From Geomonas subterranea (lineage in GTDB: Bacteria > Desulfobacterota > Desulfuromonadia > Geobacterales > Geobacteraceae): DNA of 64,000 nucleotides. Positions 33,587-43,075 of the stretch are shown one piece after another (the first letter of the stretch is position 1; every line of letters starts with the position of its first letter). Location: assembly GCF_019063845.1 (NCBI RefSeq), contig NZ_CP077683.1:1550001-1614000 (forward strand), written 5' to 3'. The notes under the pieces are model-generated. The model ran no database searches and was not told the origin of the DNA. It worked only from the letters and a program-made list of their open reading frames with translations. The position numbers and the translations under genes are program-made.

Positions 33587-35038
33587 TTATATCTTCAGCC
33601 CGAGCACGGGCCAGACGAACACCACGCTTCCCATGAACAGCAGCCACGAGATGGCCATGACCACGGCGCCGGCCACGATGATGTCGCGGCTTTTCAGGTA
33701 CCCAGAGGCATAGGCGATGGCGGTGGCCGGGGTCCCCATGGGGAGGCAGTAGGCAAGACCCGCCGGAAGCGCGATGGAGAGCGTCATCACCTTGGGGTCC
33801 ATCCCCGTGGTCTGGCACAGCCCCATCCCGACCGGCATCAGGATCGCGACCACCGCCGCGTGGCTGATGCACTCGGTGACCAGGATGGCCACCAGCGAGA
33901 TGACCGCAATCACGGCCAGCGGCGCGTGCGCGTGATCACCCATCCCTTTTTTCACCACCCACACCGCCGCGCCGGTCTTCTCCAGGGCGGAGGCGAGGGC
34001 GATGGTGCCGCCGTACATCAGGATGATGCCCCAGTTGACGTACTCCTCGATCATCTGCCAGGAAATGACCTTGAAGGTGAACAACGCGGCGGCCCCCAGG
34101 ATGGCGATGGCGGCGAGCCCGGTCTTCTCCCCCAGGAACATCCAGCACCCGACGGTGGCGATCATGACCAGGGCGGTGAGAATCTCGTCGTAGCTGATCT
34201 TCCCCATTTCCAGACGCTTGCCGTTGAGGAATTTAAGCCCCACTTCAACGTCGTCGATGTCGGGGGGAAAGAACCGGAGCAGGATGGCGAACCCGAGAAC
34301 CAGCAGCGGCAACACGATCATGCAGGCGGCGGTGGACCACTCGATGAAGGAGAAGTGAAGCCCGGTCGCCTCCCTGAGCAGCCCCGCCGCAAGCGGCGCC
34401 CGCGCCCCCCCCAGGAAGGTGGCGATGCCGCCGATGATGCACCCCCATGCCATGGACATGAACAGCAGGCGGCCGAAACTGCTCTTCCCCTTCTCCAGCC
34501 TCAAGGCGGTCGCCAGTTCGGTCACCACCGGGAACAGCATGGCCGCCACGGCGTGTTCGCTCATCACGAAGGAGAGAAAGGCGGACAACAGGAAGACCGT
34601 CAGGGCAAGCCGGGCCGGCGTCCTGCCGAACCTGGCCAGCATGGCGCGTGCGATGCGGGCAGAGATGCCGGTCGCGGTGAGGGCGGCGGCGAGGATGAAG
34701 GCGCCCAGGATGAAGAAGACCGACTCGTTGCCGAACATCGAGTAGGTTTTCTTGGCATCCATGATGCCCAGAAGCGGCAGCATCACCATGGAGAGGAGCG
34801 CGGTGACCGCGATGGGAAGAAGCCCCGAAATCCAGAAAAAAACGGTGGCCCCGAAAAGGACCAGCGAGCGGTACCCTTCGACGGAAAGCCCGTCGGGGGG
34901 CGTCAGGCGGATCAGGAAGCCGATCACCAGGGCGACGGCGGCCATCACCTGGTAACGCGCGGTGCGGTCCAGCACGATGAGCCACAGGGGACGGTTGTCG
35001 ATCTTTAGCGGTTTGTCCAGGAAATGCTTTGATTCCAT
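33587..35038 (-). CDS. DASS/SLC13-family anion:sodium symporter
   Basis: The 483-residue membrane protein has many hydrophobic segments and the DASS C-terminal signature LPMGTPATAIAYASGYLK. SEHAVAAMLFPV in the first half holds the helix hairpin region. It should import di- or tricarboxylates or sulfate with Na+. It is followed by an Rrf2 regulator gene 11 bases downstream on the same strand. Confidence 0.88.
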   Translation of the reverse strand: MESKHFLDKPLKIDNRPLWLIVLDRTARYQVMAAVALVIGFLIRLTPPDGLSVEGYRSLVLFGATVFFWISGLLPIAVTALLSMVMLPLLGIMDAKKTYSMFGNESVFFILGAFILAAALTATGISARIARAMLARFGRTPARLALTVFLLSAFLSFVMSEHAVAAMLFPVVTELATALRLEKGKSSFGRLLFMSMAWGCIIGGIATFLGGARAPLAAGLLREATGLHFSFIEWSTAACMIVLPLLVLGFAILLRFFPPDIDDVEVGLKFLNGKRLEMGKISYDEILTALVMIATVGCWMFLGEKTGLAAIAILGAAALFTFKVISWQMIEEYVNWGIILMYGGTIALASALEKTGAAVWVVKKGMGDHAHAPLAVIAVISLVAILVTECISHAAVVAILMPVGMGLCQTTGMDPKVMTLSIALPAGLAYCLPMGTPATAIAYASGYLKSRDIIVAGAVVMAISWLLFMGSVVFVWPVLGLKI

Positions 35039-35085
35039 CTGCGGCGGGTGCCCTCGTTGTTAGGCTTCAGTGACAAGGCCCCTAA

Positions 35086-35888
35086 TTAGAGGCCGGAAGA
35101 TTCGTATGATTCTGCCACTTCTTTCACGCGCAGCAAGCGCCTTAGATCGGAACTGGCCAAAAGCCTGCGGTCCTCGATGCTGTCGATGAAACCGCGCAGG
35201 ATTCCTTTGGGTGCGGCGGGCACGAAGGGGGAGATCAGAAAACCAGCGGCAGCAGCGGTTTGAGCACCACCCTGTTCTGCTGCCACCCACGCTGAAGGTG
35301 GTTGAAGATCCTGGTCAACTGCTCGGGCGGCACCCCCGCTGCTTCCTCGGAAAGCTCGACCAGCGGTACGATGTCCCGTTTGAGCAGGAGATCGATGCCT
35401 TCCACCGTGGACCCCGCCGGCTCACTCCCCGCGTCGAGCGACGATACGACGGACCACCGTGGGAAGACGGCACGTGCGTGATCCAGAGAACGCAGGCGAT
35501 CCTCCATCTGCCACCCGTGCCCGGCGGAGCGCGCGCGGTCACAGGCGTGCAGCGGGATGTCGACAATGTCGACACCGGCGGCGTAGGCACGCTGAACCAG
35601 GTTGAGAGAGGGGCAGAAATCCAGCCTCCCCACCAGGTGGGCGTTGAAGTTCTTCTTGATCATCCGGGCGAGGTTCTCGGCATTGGCAAATCTTTCCTCG
35701 TCGCCGAAGGTGAGGTGAAAGAGGGCTGCGTTGCTCTGAAAATGGCTATCGTAGAGCGTCTCTGCCGTTTGCCGTTCGGGGAGCTCCCCCCCCACGTAGA
35801 AGACGTTTTCCTCCCGCCGCAATTGGTCGTGCGAATATGGGGAGGTCCGGGCGACAAGTTCCCGTATTTTCTTCTGATCTATCCTCAT
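35086..35888 (-). pseudogene. frameshifted gene of unknown function
   Basis: The first frame (35888-35235) encodes 217 residues with no motif I can name, alpha/beta in character (HLVGRLDFCPSLNLVQRAYA, VDIVDIPLHACDRA). It stops just after LLPLVF. A second, -1 frame opens at the same place and reads on as LISPFVPAAPKGILRGFIDS to a stop at 35086. The switch lies at a run of four A on the plus strand (35239-35242); one extra base would join both into about 267 residues. It may be a true frameshift, a sequencing error or a programmed slip. It lies upstream of the symporter gene on the same strand. Confidence 0.55.
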
Positions 35889-36124
35889 GGGTGTTACAAC
35901 TCCCCCCGGCAGTAAATGAATACATCATGACGCTGTGCGATTTTAGCCACCATACGGAAACTAACCAAAACAGTCAACAAAAATCATGCCATTGCCCACC
36001 ATACTACTAGAGTAAAGAAAAGTTGAAGCGAATTCAGGCCATTACCCTCATTCAGCAGGTGAGATCCCTTTACATTCCCCCTACTCATCGGCCACACGGC
36101 GCCCGGCCTCAAGAGCTGAGGCCA

Positions 36125-36159
36125 TTCTCATTGACTTGCCGTCACGGACGCGCTATAGA
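36125..36159 (+). promoter_or_regulatory. promoter with shared TTCTCATTGACTT element (site 2)
   Basis: The element lies at 36125-36137 with -35 TTGACT (36131-36136). The -10 TATAGA at 36154-36159 follows a 17-base spacer, a close sigma-70 match. The next gene starts about 340 bases downstream, so the transcript has a long leader crossing the repeat, or it is a non-coding RNA. Confidence 0.65.
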
Positions 36160-36397
36160 AAGTGAGTCCCGGGTGAGCCGGAGCACATGGAAAGCAGGGC
36201 CGCGCCAGCTTTGTCCGGTCAGGATGCTGCAATGCCGCCCCCCCTCTCCCGGTCCGGGGGGAGAGCTGGCAACGGGCCGGTCATTTGCTATGGCAACTGG
36301 CCAGGCAACGCGGTGACAGCCCCCGTTGCGAAACGCGGAAAGGTTGTTATCCTCATTAACACCCCGGGTCGGCCAACCGCCGCCACGGCGCGCATAA

Positions 36398-36431
36398 TCC
36401 CCTCTCCCTCCGGGAGTGGGTCAGGGTGAGG
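36398..36431. repeat. dispersed intergenic palindrome, copy 4
   Basis: CCCCTCTCCCTCCGGGAG followed by GGGTCAGGGTGAGG matches the shorter form of the dispersed repeat. It lies in the leader of the VOC gene. Confidence 0.7.
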
Positions 36432-36506
36432 TTTCATATCCCTCCCTTGTCCGCAGGTCATCAATCCACTCCCGCCGCCGCAGAGCCGGCGGCCGACAAG
36501 GTCACC

Positions 36507-36944
36507 ATGATAACTCGCATCGATCATCTCAACATCGTGGTCCGCGACCTCGAAGCGGCCACCGCCTTCTTCGCGCTCCTCGGATTCACCCCCGGCATCA
36601 GTTCCCAGCTCGACACGGACTTCCTCGAGAAACTGACCGGTGTACGCTGCGCTGGGGGGAGGTTCACGGCCCTGCACCATCCCGGATCGGACCTTTCCAT
36701 CGAATTACTGCAATTCGATGCGGGCGGGGCCGCTGACGCCGGGACCGGCATCGCCAACCGGATCGGCCTGCGCCACCTGGCGTTCGCGGTGACCGACATC
36801 GAAGCCGAGGTGACGCGACTGCGCGACCATGGCGTCGAGTTCATCGGCGAGGTGCAGGTCTGGCAAAAGACAGGGAAGAAGCTGATCTACTTTCATGGGC
36901 CGGAAGGGATCCTGCTGGAGCTCGCCCAATATCCCACGCCGTAA
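36507..36944 (+). CDS. VOC-family protein (methylmalonyl-CoA epimerase-like)
   Basis: The 145-residue protein has two VOC repeats, with IDHLNIVVRDLEAATAFFALLGF at the start, LRHLAFAVTDIEAEVTRL in the middle and GPEGILLELAQYP at the end, which carry the usual metal ligands His and Glu. Lactoylglutathione lyase-like or epimerase-like activity is possible but the substrate is not set. ATG 36507 has AAGGT upstream. It precedes the DACNV gene by 29 bases. Confidence 0.8.
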   Translation: MITRIDHLNIVVRDLEAATAFFALLGFTPGISSQLDTDFLEKLTGVRCAGGRFTALHHPGSDLSIELLQFDAGGAADAGTGIANRIGLRHLAFAVTDIEAEVTRLRDHGVEFIGEVQVWQKTGKKLIYFHGPEGILLELAQYPTP

Positions 36945-36973
36945 CACACATAACACGAGGGCTGCCACCGGCC

Positions 36974-38296
36974 ATGCCGATCAAGAACAAGACCCCGCGC
37001 CATCTCGCCGAATTCGTCTGTGCCGAACTGCGCAAGCGCAAAGCCGCAGTGCCGGGCGACGAGATCATAGCCGAACTCATGGAGACCATGTACTACTCCA
37101 GCCTCCGCACCGAGGAGTCGGAGCCGGTGCTGTTCCACATGGTATTCCTCGACCCGAGCCAGCCCGACCCGAAGCCTCCGCGCAATCCCGCCCGGGACCG
37201 CTGGAGCTACATCCCGTTCGCCGACCCGATCCCCTTCACCGTCTCCAACGTGGTGAAGATCGCCAAATCCACCGACCTGCGCACCTCCTCCTTCGTGATC
37301 TGGCCCGACCAGCTGGGCCAGCTCTACATCTGGGGACTGGTCGACCAGCAAAACCGCTTCCACAAGTTCCTCAACCGCAGCGCCGAGGTCGAGGTCGAGC
37401 GCCCCGGCGTCTTCCAGGCGAGCGTGGAGGGGATCGGCATCATCGTGGTCTACATGCGCTACGAGAAGGTTGCGGAACTGAGGGTGAACGAGTTGATCCG
37501 CCACTCCCTCGACCTCTTCCGCGCGGGCCCGGTGCGGGACCTCCTCGCGTCCGGCATCGACCGTTTCCTCGAGGGGGTGCGCGGCCACATTCCGGACGAC
37601 ATCTATGAACGGCAGGGAGCCGGCGACGAGCTGCACGCCCAGCAGTGGATATCGGTCCTGTGCCGGATTCTGCTCCGGATCCAGAAGATCAAAAACGGCG
37701 GCGCCCTCCTGATTTCGCCGCGGATCACCCCGGACGACTTGAACGTAAAGTACGGCATCAACTACGACAGGCTCCCCACCTCGCTGCAGTCCAACGCGGT
37801 CACCAAGATCAAGTCGGATTACCTGGAGCAGCTCCTGCTCGGGCCCGGCGAATCCCGCCCGAAAGAACTGTCCACGGATCAGTTCCAGCAGTTGCGGCGC
37901 CTGGAAAAGGAACTGCGCGCCAACAAGAACGAGATCGACGGCGTGATCTGGTTCATCGCCCTGCTGACGCGGGTGGACGGTTTGGTGGTCATGGACCCCA
38001 ACCTGGTGGTGCGCGGCTACGGCGTCGAGATCAAGAATTGGCGGGAGCCGGACCAGGTCTTCATCGCCACGGACCGGATGGGGAGCGAAGCCAAGCTGCG
38101 CCCCGTCAGCTACAACCACTTCGGGACCCGGCACAGGTCGATGATGCGGTACTGCTGGCAGAACCCGGGCAGTCTCGGCTTCGTCATTTCCCAGGATGGC
38201 GAGGTACGCGTCATGACCATGCTGGGCGAACGTCTGGTGATGTGGGAAAACATCAAGCTCAAGTACTACAGCTACGCATCAAAGAAAAAGGGCTGA
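36974..38296 (+). CDS. DACNV sensor plus diadenylate-cyclase-like protein
   Basis: The 440-residue protein has an N-terminal region (about 1-280) of the DACNV sensor type and a C-terminal DisA_N/DAC-like domain. There the DGA motif reads DGLVVMD (Asp335) and the RHR motif reads GTRHRSM (Arg386-His387-Arg388), followed by LGFVISQDGEV. Active DAC enzymes make cyclic di-AMP from two ATP. The Asp, Gly and both Arg are kept but Ala of DGA is Leu, so activity is possible but not assured. No membrane segments are seen. It lies in a run with a VOC gene upstream and a MuiA-family gene 20 bases downstream. Confidence 0.75.
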   Translation: MPIKNKTPRHLAEFVCAELRKRKAAVPGDEIIAELMETMYYSSLRTEESEPVLFHMVFLDPSQPDPKPPRNPARDRWSYIPFADPIPFTVSNVVKIAKSTDLRTSSFVIWPDQLGQLYIWGLVDQQNRFHKFLNRSAEVEVERPGVFQASVEGIGIIVVYMRYEKVAELRVNELIRHSLDLFRAGPVRDLLASGIDRFLEGVRGHIPDDIYERQGAGDELHAQQWISVLCRILLRIQKIKNGGALLISPRITPDDLNVKYGINYDRLPTSLQSNAVTKIKSDYLEQLLLGPGESRPKELSTDQFQQLRRLEKELRANKNEIDGVIWFIALLTRVDGLVVMDPNLVVRGYGVEIKNWREPDQVFIATDRMGSEAKLRPVSYNHFGTRHRSMMRYCWQNPGSLGFVISQDGEVRVMTMLGERLVMWENIKLKYYSYASKKKG

Positions 38297-38316
38297 ACAA
38301 CAACGCCGAGGTACCC

Positions 38317-39978
38317 ATGAAAATCATGACTTTACCACTTTCCCTGTTGCTGCTCCTTGGCTCTTCGCTCGCGTTCGCGGCCGAGACCACCAGCCAGACC
38401 GCTTCGTCGCGGATCACCGCCGTGACGGTCTTTTCCGACAGCGCGCAGGTGACCCGCCGGGCGAGCATCCCCCTCAAGGCGGGCGCCAACCTGGTGACGC
38501 TCGAGAACATGCCCCAGCTCATGGCGGAGGAATCGCTGCGCGCCGAGGGGAGAGGGGCCGGGCGCGCCCGCATCGCGGGGATCACGGTCAAGAACGTCTT
38601 CCTCGATCGCAGCAAGGACCAGCGCGTGCGCGAACTCGAGGACGAGATCACCCGGCTGAACCGGAAGGTGGAAGGTATCGAGGCACGCCGCAAGGCCCTC
38701 TCTGCCCAGCGTGCCTTCGTGGACTCCATTCGCGTCGGCTGGGGGGAAAGGATCTCCAAGGAACTCTCCGCCGGCAAGCCCACCTCCGCCGAACTGAACG
38801 AGGCGGTGCGCTTCGTCGGTGACAACACCGGCAAGATCGAGGAGGAACTCTACGACGCGGAAGGGGCCAGGAAGCCGCTCCTGGAAAAGATCGCCGCGCT
38901 CAAGAAGGAGCTGGAGCAGTACCGTAGCGAGGCCATGAAGGAGGTGCGCTCGGTACAGGTGGCCATCGAGGCGGAGCGGGACATGAGGTTCGACCTCGAC
39001 CTGAGCTACCTCGTCCCCCAGGCGAGCTGGGTCCCCGCCTACGACGTGAGGCTCGCGCCGGACGGAAAGGACGCCGCCCTCACCTATCGCGCCCAGGTCT
39101 GGCAAAAGACCGGCGAGGACTGGCCGCAGGTGAAACTGACCCTCTCCACCGCGAGCCCAGCCTCCGGCGGCGGCGCACCCGAGCTCTCCCCCTGGCGCGT
39201 CTCATTTTTCGAGCCTCCGCGCCCCATGCCGTATTTAAGCCGCAGCAAAATGGAGATGGCGGCGCCCGCGGCCGCGCCTGCGCCCCCGGAAAAAGGCTAT
39301 GGTGCCGCCCCCGCCGAGGATCGCATGGAACCGGCGGGGTTCGTCCCCGCCGACGTCGCCCAGGGGCAGACCTCGGTCCAGTTCCAGGTGGCGCAGCCGA
39401 TGGACGTGCCAACCGACGGTACCCGTTCGGTCAGCGTCATCGCCTCCGAGACCGTTCCCGTCGCCGCCGAATATGTGACCGTGCCCAAGCTCTCCCCCCG
39501 GGTCTACCTGAAATCCACCGTGGTCAACCGCACCCCCTATCCGCTTCTGGCCGGGGAAGCCAGCATCTTCAACGACGCGACCTTCGTCGGTAAAAGCCAT
39601 TTGAAGACGGTCGCTTCCGGCGAGGAGTTCGACCTTTACTTCGGCAGTGACGACCAGGTGAAGGTGAAGCGCGAAGTGGCGCGGGTGAAGAAGAAAGGCG
39701 GCATCATCGGCGGCAGCAGCGTCACCTACCACGTCACCATGGAGCTTGAGAACTACAAGCAGCGCCCCGTGACCGTGTCCCTCAAGGACCAGCAGCCGCT
39801 GCCGGGGAACGCCGAGATCAAGGTCGCCGTTGAAGATGCCGCGCCCAAACCCGCCGAGACCAGGGAAGACGGGACCCTGGTGTGGAAGGTCGAACTGGCC
39901 CCGTCTGAGAAGAAGAGGGTTTCCTACGACCTGGTTATCGAATATCCCAAGGGGAGGGAGCTGGTCGGGCTCGAATAG
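38317..39978 (+). CDS. mucoidy inhibitor MuiA-family protein (DUF4140/DUF4139)
   Basis: The 553-residue protein begins with a signal peptide (to about residue 20, SSLAFA). An N-terminal beta domain with ITAVTVFSDSAQVTRRASIPL follows, then a long coiled coil (about 100-210) and a C-terminal beta domain with SYLVPQASWVPAYDVRL, LTYRAQVWQKTGEDW and VSYDLVIEYPKGREL. This is the DUF4140-DUF4139 layout. It is exported and its function is unknown. It follows the DAC-like gene closely. Confidence 0.85.
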   Translation: MKIMTLPLSLLLLLGSSLAFAAETTSQTASSRITAVTVFSDSAQVTRRASIPLKAGANLVTLENMPQLMAEESLRAEGRGAGRARIAGITVKNVFLDRSKDQRVRELEDEITRLNRKVEGIEARRKALSAQRAFVDSIRVGWGERISKELSAGKPTSAELNEAVRFVGDNTGKIEEELYDAEGARKPLLEKIAALKKELEQYRSEAMKEVRSVQVAIEAERDMRFDLDLSYLVPQASWVPAYDVRLAPDGKDAALTYRAQVWQKTGEDWPQVKLTLSTASPASGGGAPELSPWRVSFFEPPRPMPYLSRSKMEMAAPAAAPAPPEKGYGAAPAEDRMEPAGFVPADVAQGQTSVQFQVAQPMDVPTDGTRSVSVIASETVPVAAEYVTVPKLSPRVYLKSTVVNRTPYPLLAGEASIFNDATFVGKSHLKTVASGEEFDLYFGSDDQVKVKREVARVKKKGGIIGGSSVTYHVTMELENYKQRPVTVSLKDQQPLPGNAEIKVAVEDAAPKPAETREDGTLVWKVELAPSEKKRVSYDLVIEYPKGRELVGLE

Positions 39979-40024
39979 CCTCCCCTCCCCCCGGCAACCT
40001 CAAACGTGTTAGCAAAGGACCTGC

Positions 40025-43018
40025 ATGAAATCGTTATGCCTTGCCGTCGCTGCGCTGCTATGCCTCGTATCCGTCTCTCATGCCGCCCGAATTGACACCG
40101 CGTTCCGGTACTCGACCGTTGAAACACGACATTTCGCCATCCATTACCACCAGGGGCTCGAGGGGGTGGCCCGCAGGGCGGCCGGGATGGCCGAGGAGAT
40201 CCACGACAAGCTGACCCGGGAGTTCCAGTGGCACCCCGCCGGAAAGACCCAGGTGGTGCTGATCGACGACAGCGACTTCACCAACGGCCTCGCCATCACC
40301 ATCCCCTACAACACCATCTACCTCGAGGTGGTCCCCCCCACCCTCACCTCGACACTCGGAGAGTACGACGACTGGCTGAAGACGCTGTTCACCCACGAGT
40401 ACGCGCACATCGTTTCCGCCGACCCGGCGCGCGGCTACTCCAAGGTCACCCGCGCCATCTTCGGAAAGCCGCTCCCCTGGATGGACCCGCTCTCCGCACT
40501 CCTCTTTCTTTCGACGGCGCCTCCCAACACCTTCCTCCCCCGCTGGTGGCACGAAGGGATGGCGACCTGGGCGGAAACCAAGTACACCGGACAGGGACGC
40601 GGCAAGAGCAGTTACTACGACATGATCTTCCGCACCGCCGTCGCCGAGGACAACCTCCCCACCGTGGACCAGATCAACGGCGACGTGCCGGAATGGCCGT
40701 CCGGGCACTTCCCGTACATCTACGGCTACCGCCTGCAGCGCTATATCGCCGAAACCTACGGCGACGACGTTGCCGGGAAACTGACCCTGGGGCACGCGGG
40801 GCGCTTCCCCTACACCATCACCGGCCCGGCCAGGGCGAATTTCGGGGGGAAGAGCTACCGCGAGGTCTACCGGGACATGATCGCGTCGCTCAAGGACGAG
40901 CAGTCCCGGCGCGTCGCCGCCCTGGCCCTGCAACCCTTCACCCCGCTCTCCACCATCTACGACGCGGGGGAGAACCTGACGTCGCCGCGCTTCTCACCCG
41001 ATGGGAGCCGCATCGCCTTCTCCAGGCGCGACCCGCGCGACCACACCACGGTGATCGTCACCGACGTCTCCGGGAATAAGGTGGCCGAGTTCAGGCGTCA
41101 GCTGTCCGACGGCAGCCTGAGCTGGTCGCCTGACGGAAGGAGCATTTATTTCACCCAGGCCGAGGTGAACAGCGGCTTCAACCTGTACCAGGACCTCTAC
41201 GTCTACGATCTGGACCAGGGACGCAGCACCCGGCTTACCGAAGGGGAGCGGCTTGGCGATGTCCAGGTTTCCCCGGACGGCAAACACTTCGCCGCCGTTG
41301 CCAGCAGCCGCGGCAGCCAAAACATCGTCCTGATGGCCGCCGGAACTCCGGGAGGATACTCCCCCGCCGCCGCGATCACCTCCTACACCGAAGAGCGGGT
41401 CTCCGGGCCACGCTTCTCCCCCGATGGTCGCAGCATCTGCTACGTCCTCACCGACAACGCCGGAACCAGCAGCTTAAGGATCTACGACCTCGCCACGAAG
41501 ACCGACACCCCCCTCCTCAGCGCGGGCAGCACCCTCGCCTACCCCGCCTGGGCCCCGGACGCATCGATCATCTACTACGTGTCCGACGAAACCGGCGTCT
41601 TCAACGTCTTCGCCTACGACCTGCGCGACCGGAAGAGTTACCAGGTGAGCCACCTTCTTTCCGGCGCGCTGCAGCCAGACCCTGCACCGGACGGGAGCCG
41701 CCTGCTGGTGGCGAAGTACACCTCGCGCGGCTTCAAGATCGCCCAATTGGGGGTGGACCGCGCCCAGTGGCGCGAGCGGCGCGGTCCCGCGCTGCCGCTC
41801 ACCCGCACCCTTCCGGCAGCAGTGGGGCAGCCAGCCGGCGCGTCTTCAGCACAACCGGTGCCCTCCCCCGCTCCCGCAGCCGGCGCGCTGTCGCTTGATA
41901 GGCCGTCCCAGACCTCCCAGGGGGGCCAGGTTTCCACCCCCGCCCCCTACAACGCCCTCGACACGCTGGCGCCCCGCTTCTGGCTCCCCCGCATCTACGC
42001 CGATGGTCCCGACGGCATCGTGCTCGGTGCCTTCACCGCCGGCGCCGACGCTGTCGGCTATCACAGCTATGCCCTGAGCGCCGCCTACAGCAGCGAACGC
42101 AAGAGGGGGTACTACAGCCTCCTTTACAACAACGACTCCTTTTACCCGACCCTGACCCTGCGGGCCCACGCCGAGCCCTTCCTGTACGCGGACCTCTACC
42201 AGAACGGCAACGACTACTGGGAGTTGAACCGCGGCGTCTCCCTGCAAGCCTCCATCCCGATCAACCGGCTCGAGTCCCACTACCGCCTGCTGGCAGGCTA
42301 CGAGATCGTGGACCAGGAGGCGCTCACCCCCCTGCGGCCCGACGGCACCCTCTACGGCGTCCCCGTCTTCCAGGGGCGCCGGGACAACCTCTTCGCGGGT
42401 ATTGACTTCGACAACGTGCTCAAGTACCCCTACTCGGTGAGCTCGGAGGAGGGAAGGAGGATCTCGCTCCTGTACCGTCACTACGCGCGCGACCTCGGAA
42501 GCGACATCAACCTCTCCGAGTACAGCGCCACCTACCAGGAGTACCTGCGGCTCCCCCTGAAGACACCCCGGCACCAGGTGGTCTATCTGCGCTTTTCGGG
42601 CGCTCTCGCAGATGGCGACCTGCAGTTCGGCCAGCAGGCCTTCCAGATGGGGGGGCCACCTTCCGACCTGAACAAGTTCCCCCTGCGCGGCTACCCGGTC
42701 CGCTCCATGGCCGGGAAATACGTCGCCACCGGAACCCTGGAGTACCGGTCTCCCATCATGTACCCGCTGCACGGTATCGGCACCGTCCCCGCCTTCGCCG
42801 AGAAACTCCACGGCGCGCTCTTCGTCGATGCCGGCCAGGTGTGGGATGACCACAGGTCCTTCCATGGCGACGAGACCCGCGTCGGCGCCGGCGTGGAGCT
42901 GCGCGCCGACGTGACCCTGGGGTACTGGGTCAAGGTCACCCCGGCTCTCGGATTCGCCCACGGCTTCAACAAAGGGGGGGAAGATCAGATATACTTCACG
43001 CTGTACCTCGGCCTCTAG
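40025..43018 (+). CDS. outer-membrane fusion: HExxH metallopeptidase, TolB-like propeller, BamA-like barrel
   Basis: The 997-residue protein has a signal peptide (about 1-20), a gluzincin-type peptidase domain with FTHEYAHIV (His124, Glu125, His128) and the third ligand in RWWHEGMATWAE (Glu177). At least six TolB/WD40-like repeats follow (about 310-570; each has SPDG or APDG), then a Pro-rich linker (about 600-640) and a C-terminal BamA/Omp85-like barrel to the end (IYFTLYLGL). It probably sits in the outer membrane with the peptidase and propeller in the periplasm. It is a single gene, 47 bases after the MuiA-family gene. Confidence 0.8.
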   Translation: MKSLCLAVAALLCLVSVSHAARIDTAFRYSTVETRHFAIHYHQGLEGVARRAAGMAEEIHDKLTREFQWHPAGKTQVVLIDDSDFTNGLAITIPYNTIYLEVVPPTLTSTLGEYDDWLKTLFTHEYAHIVSADPARGYSKVTRAIFGKPLPWMDPLSALLFLSTAPPNTFLPRWWHEGMATWAETKYTGQGRGKSSYYDMIFRTAVAEDNLPTVDQINGDVPEWPSGHFPYIYGYRLQRYIAETYGDDVAGKLTLGHAGRFPYTITGPARANFGGKSYREVYRDMIASLKDEQSRRVAALALQPFTPLSTIYDAGENLTSPRFSPDGSRIAFSRRDPRDHTTVIVTDVSGNKVAEFRRQLSDGSLSWSPDGRSIYFTQAEVNSGFNLYQDLYVYDLDQGRSTRLTEGERLGDVQVSPDGKHFAAVASSRGSQNIVLMAAGTPGGYSPAAAITSYTEERVSGPRFSPDGRSICYVLTDNAGTSSLRIYDLATKTDTPLLSAGSTLAYPAWAPDASIIYYVSDETGVFNVFAYDLRDRKSYQVSHLLSGALQPDPAPDGSRLLVAKYTSRGFKIAQLGVDRAQWRERRGPALPLTRTLPAAVGQPAGASSAQPVPSPAPAAGALSLDRPSQTSQGGQVSTPAPYNALDTLAPRFWLPRIYADGPDGIVLGAFTAGADAVGYHSYALSAAYSSERKRGYYSLLYNNDSFYPTLTLRAHAEPFLYADLYQNGNDYWELNRGVSLQASIPINRLESHYRLLAGYEIVDQEALTPLRPDGTLYGVPVFQGRRDNLFAGIDFDNVLKYPYSVSSEEGRRISLLYRHYARDLGSDINLSEYSATYQEYLRLPLKTPRHQVVYLRFSGALADGDLQFGQQAFQMGGPPSDLNKFPLRGYPVRSMAGKYVATGTLEYRSPIMYPLHGIGTVPAFAEKLHGALFVDAGQVWDDHRSFHGDETRVGAGVELRADVTLGYWVKVTPALGFAHGFNKGGEDQIYFTLYLGL

Positions 43019-43075
43019 CGGCGCTTCCGCCCGTCGAGCCCGGGGAAGACAAGGCCAATACGAAAGGAGAGGCTC

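Larger units (their letters stand above)
35889..36506. other. 618-base intergenic region
   Basis: This stretch contains the shared-element promoter at 36125-36159, a decayed repeat segment at about 36240-36312 and a copy of the dispersed palindrome at 36398-36431. The left 130 bases are AT-rich and could hold the promoter of the minus-strand gene. No reading frame with a ribosome site was found. Confidence 0.5.
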
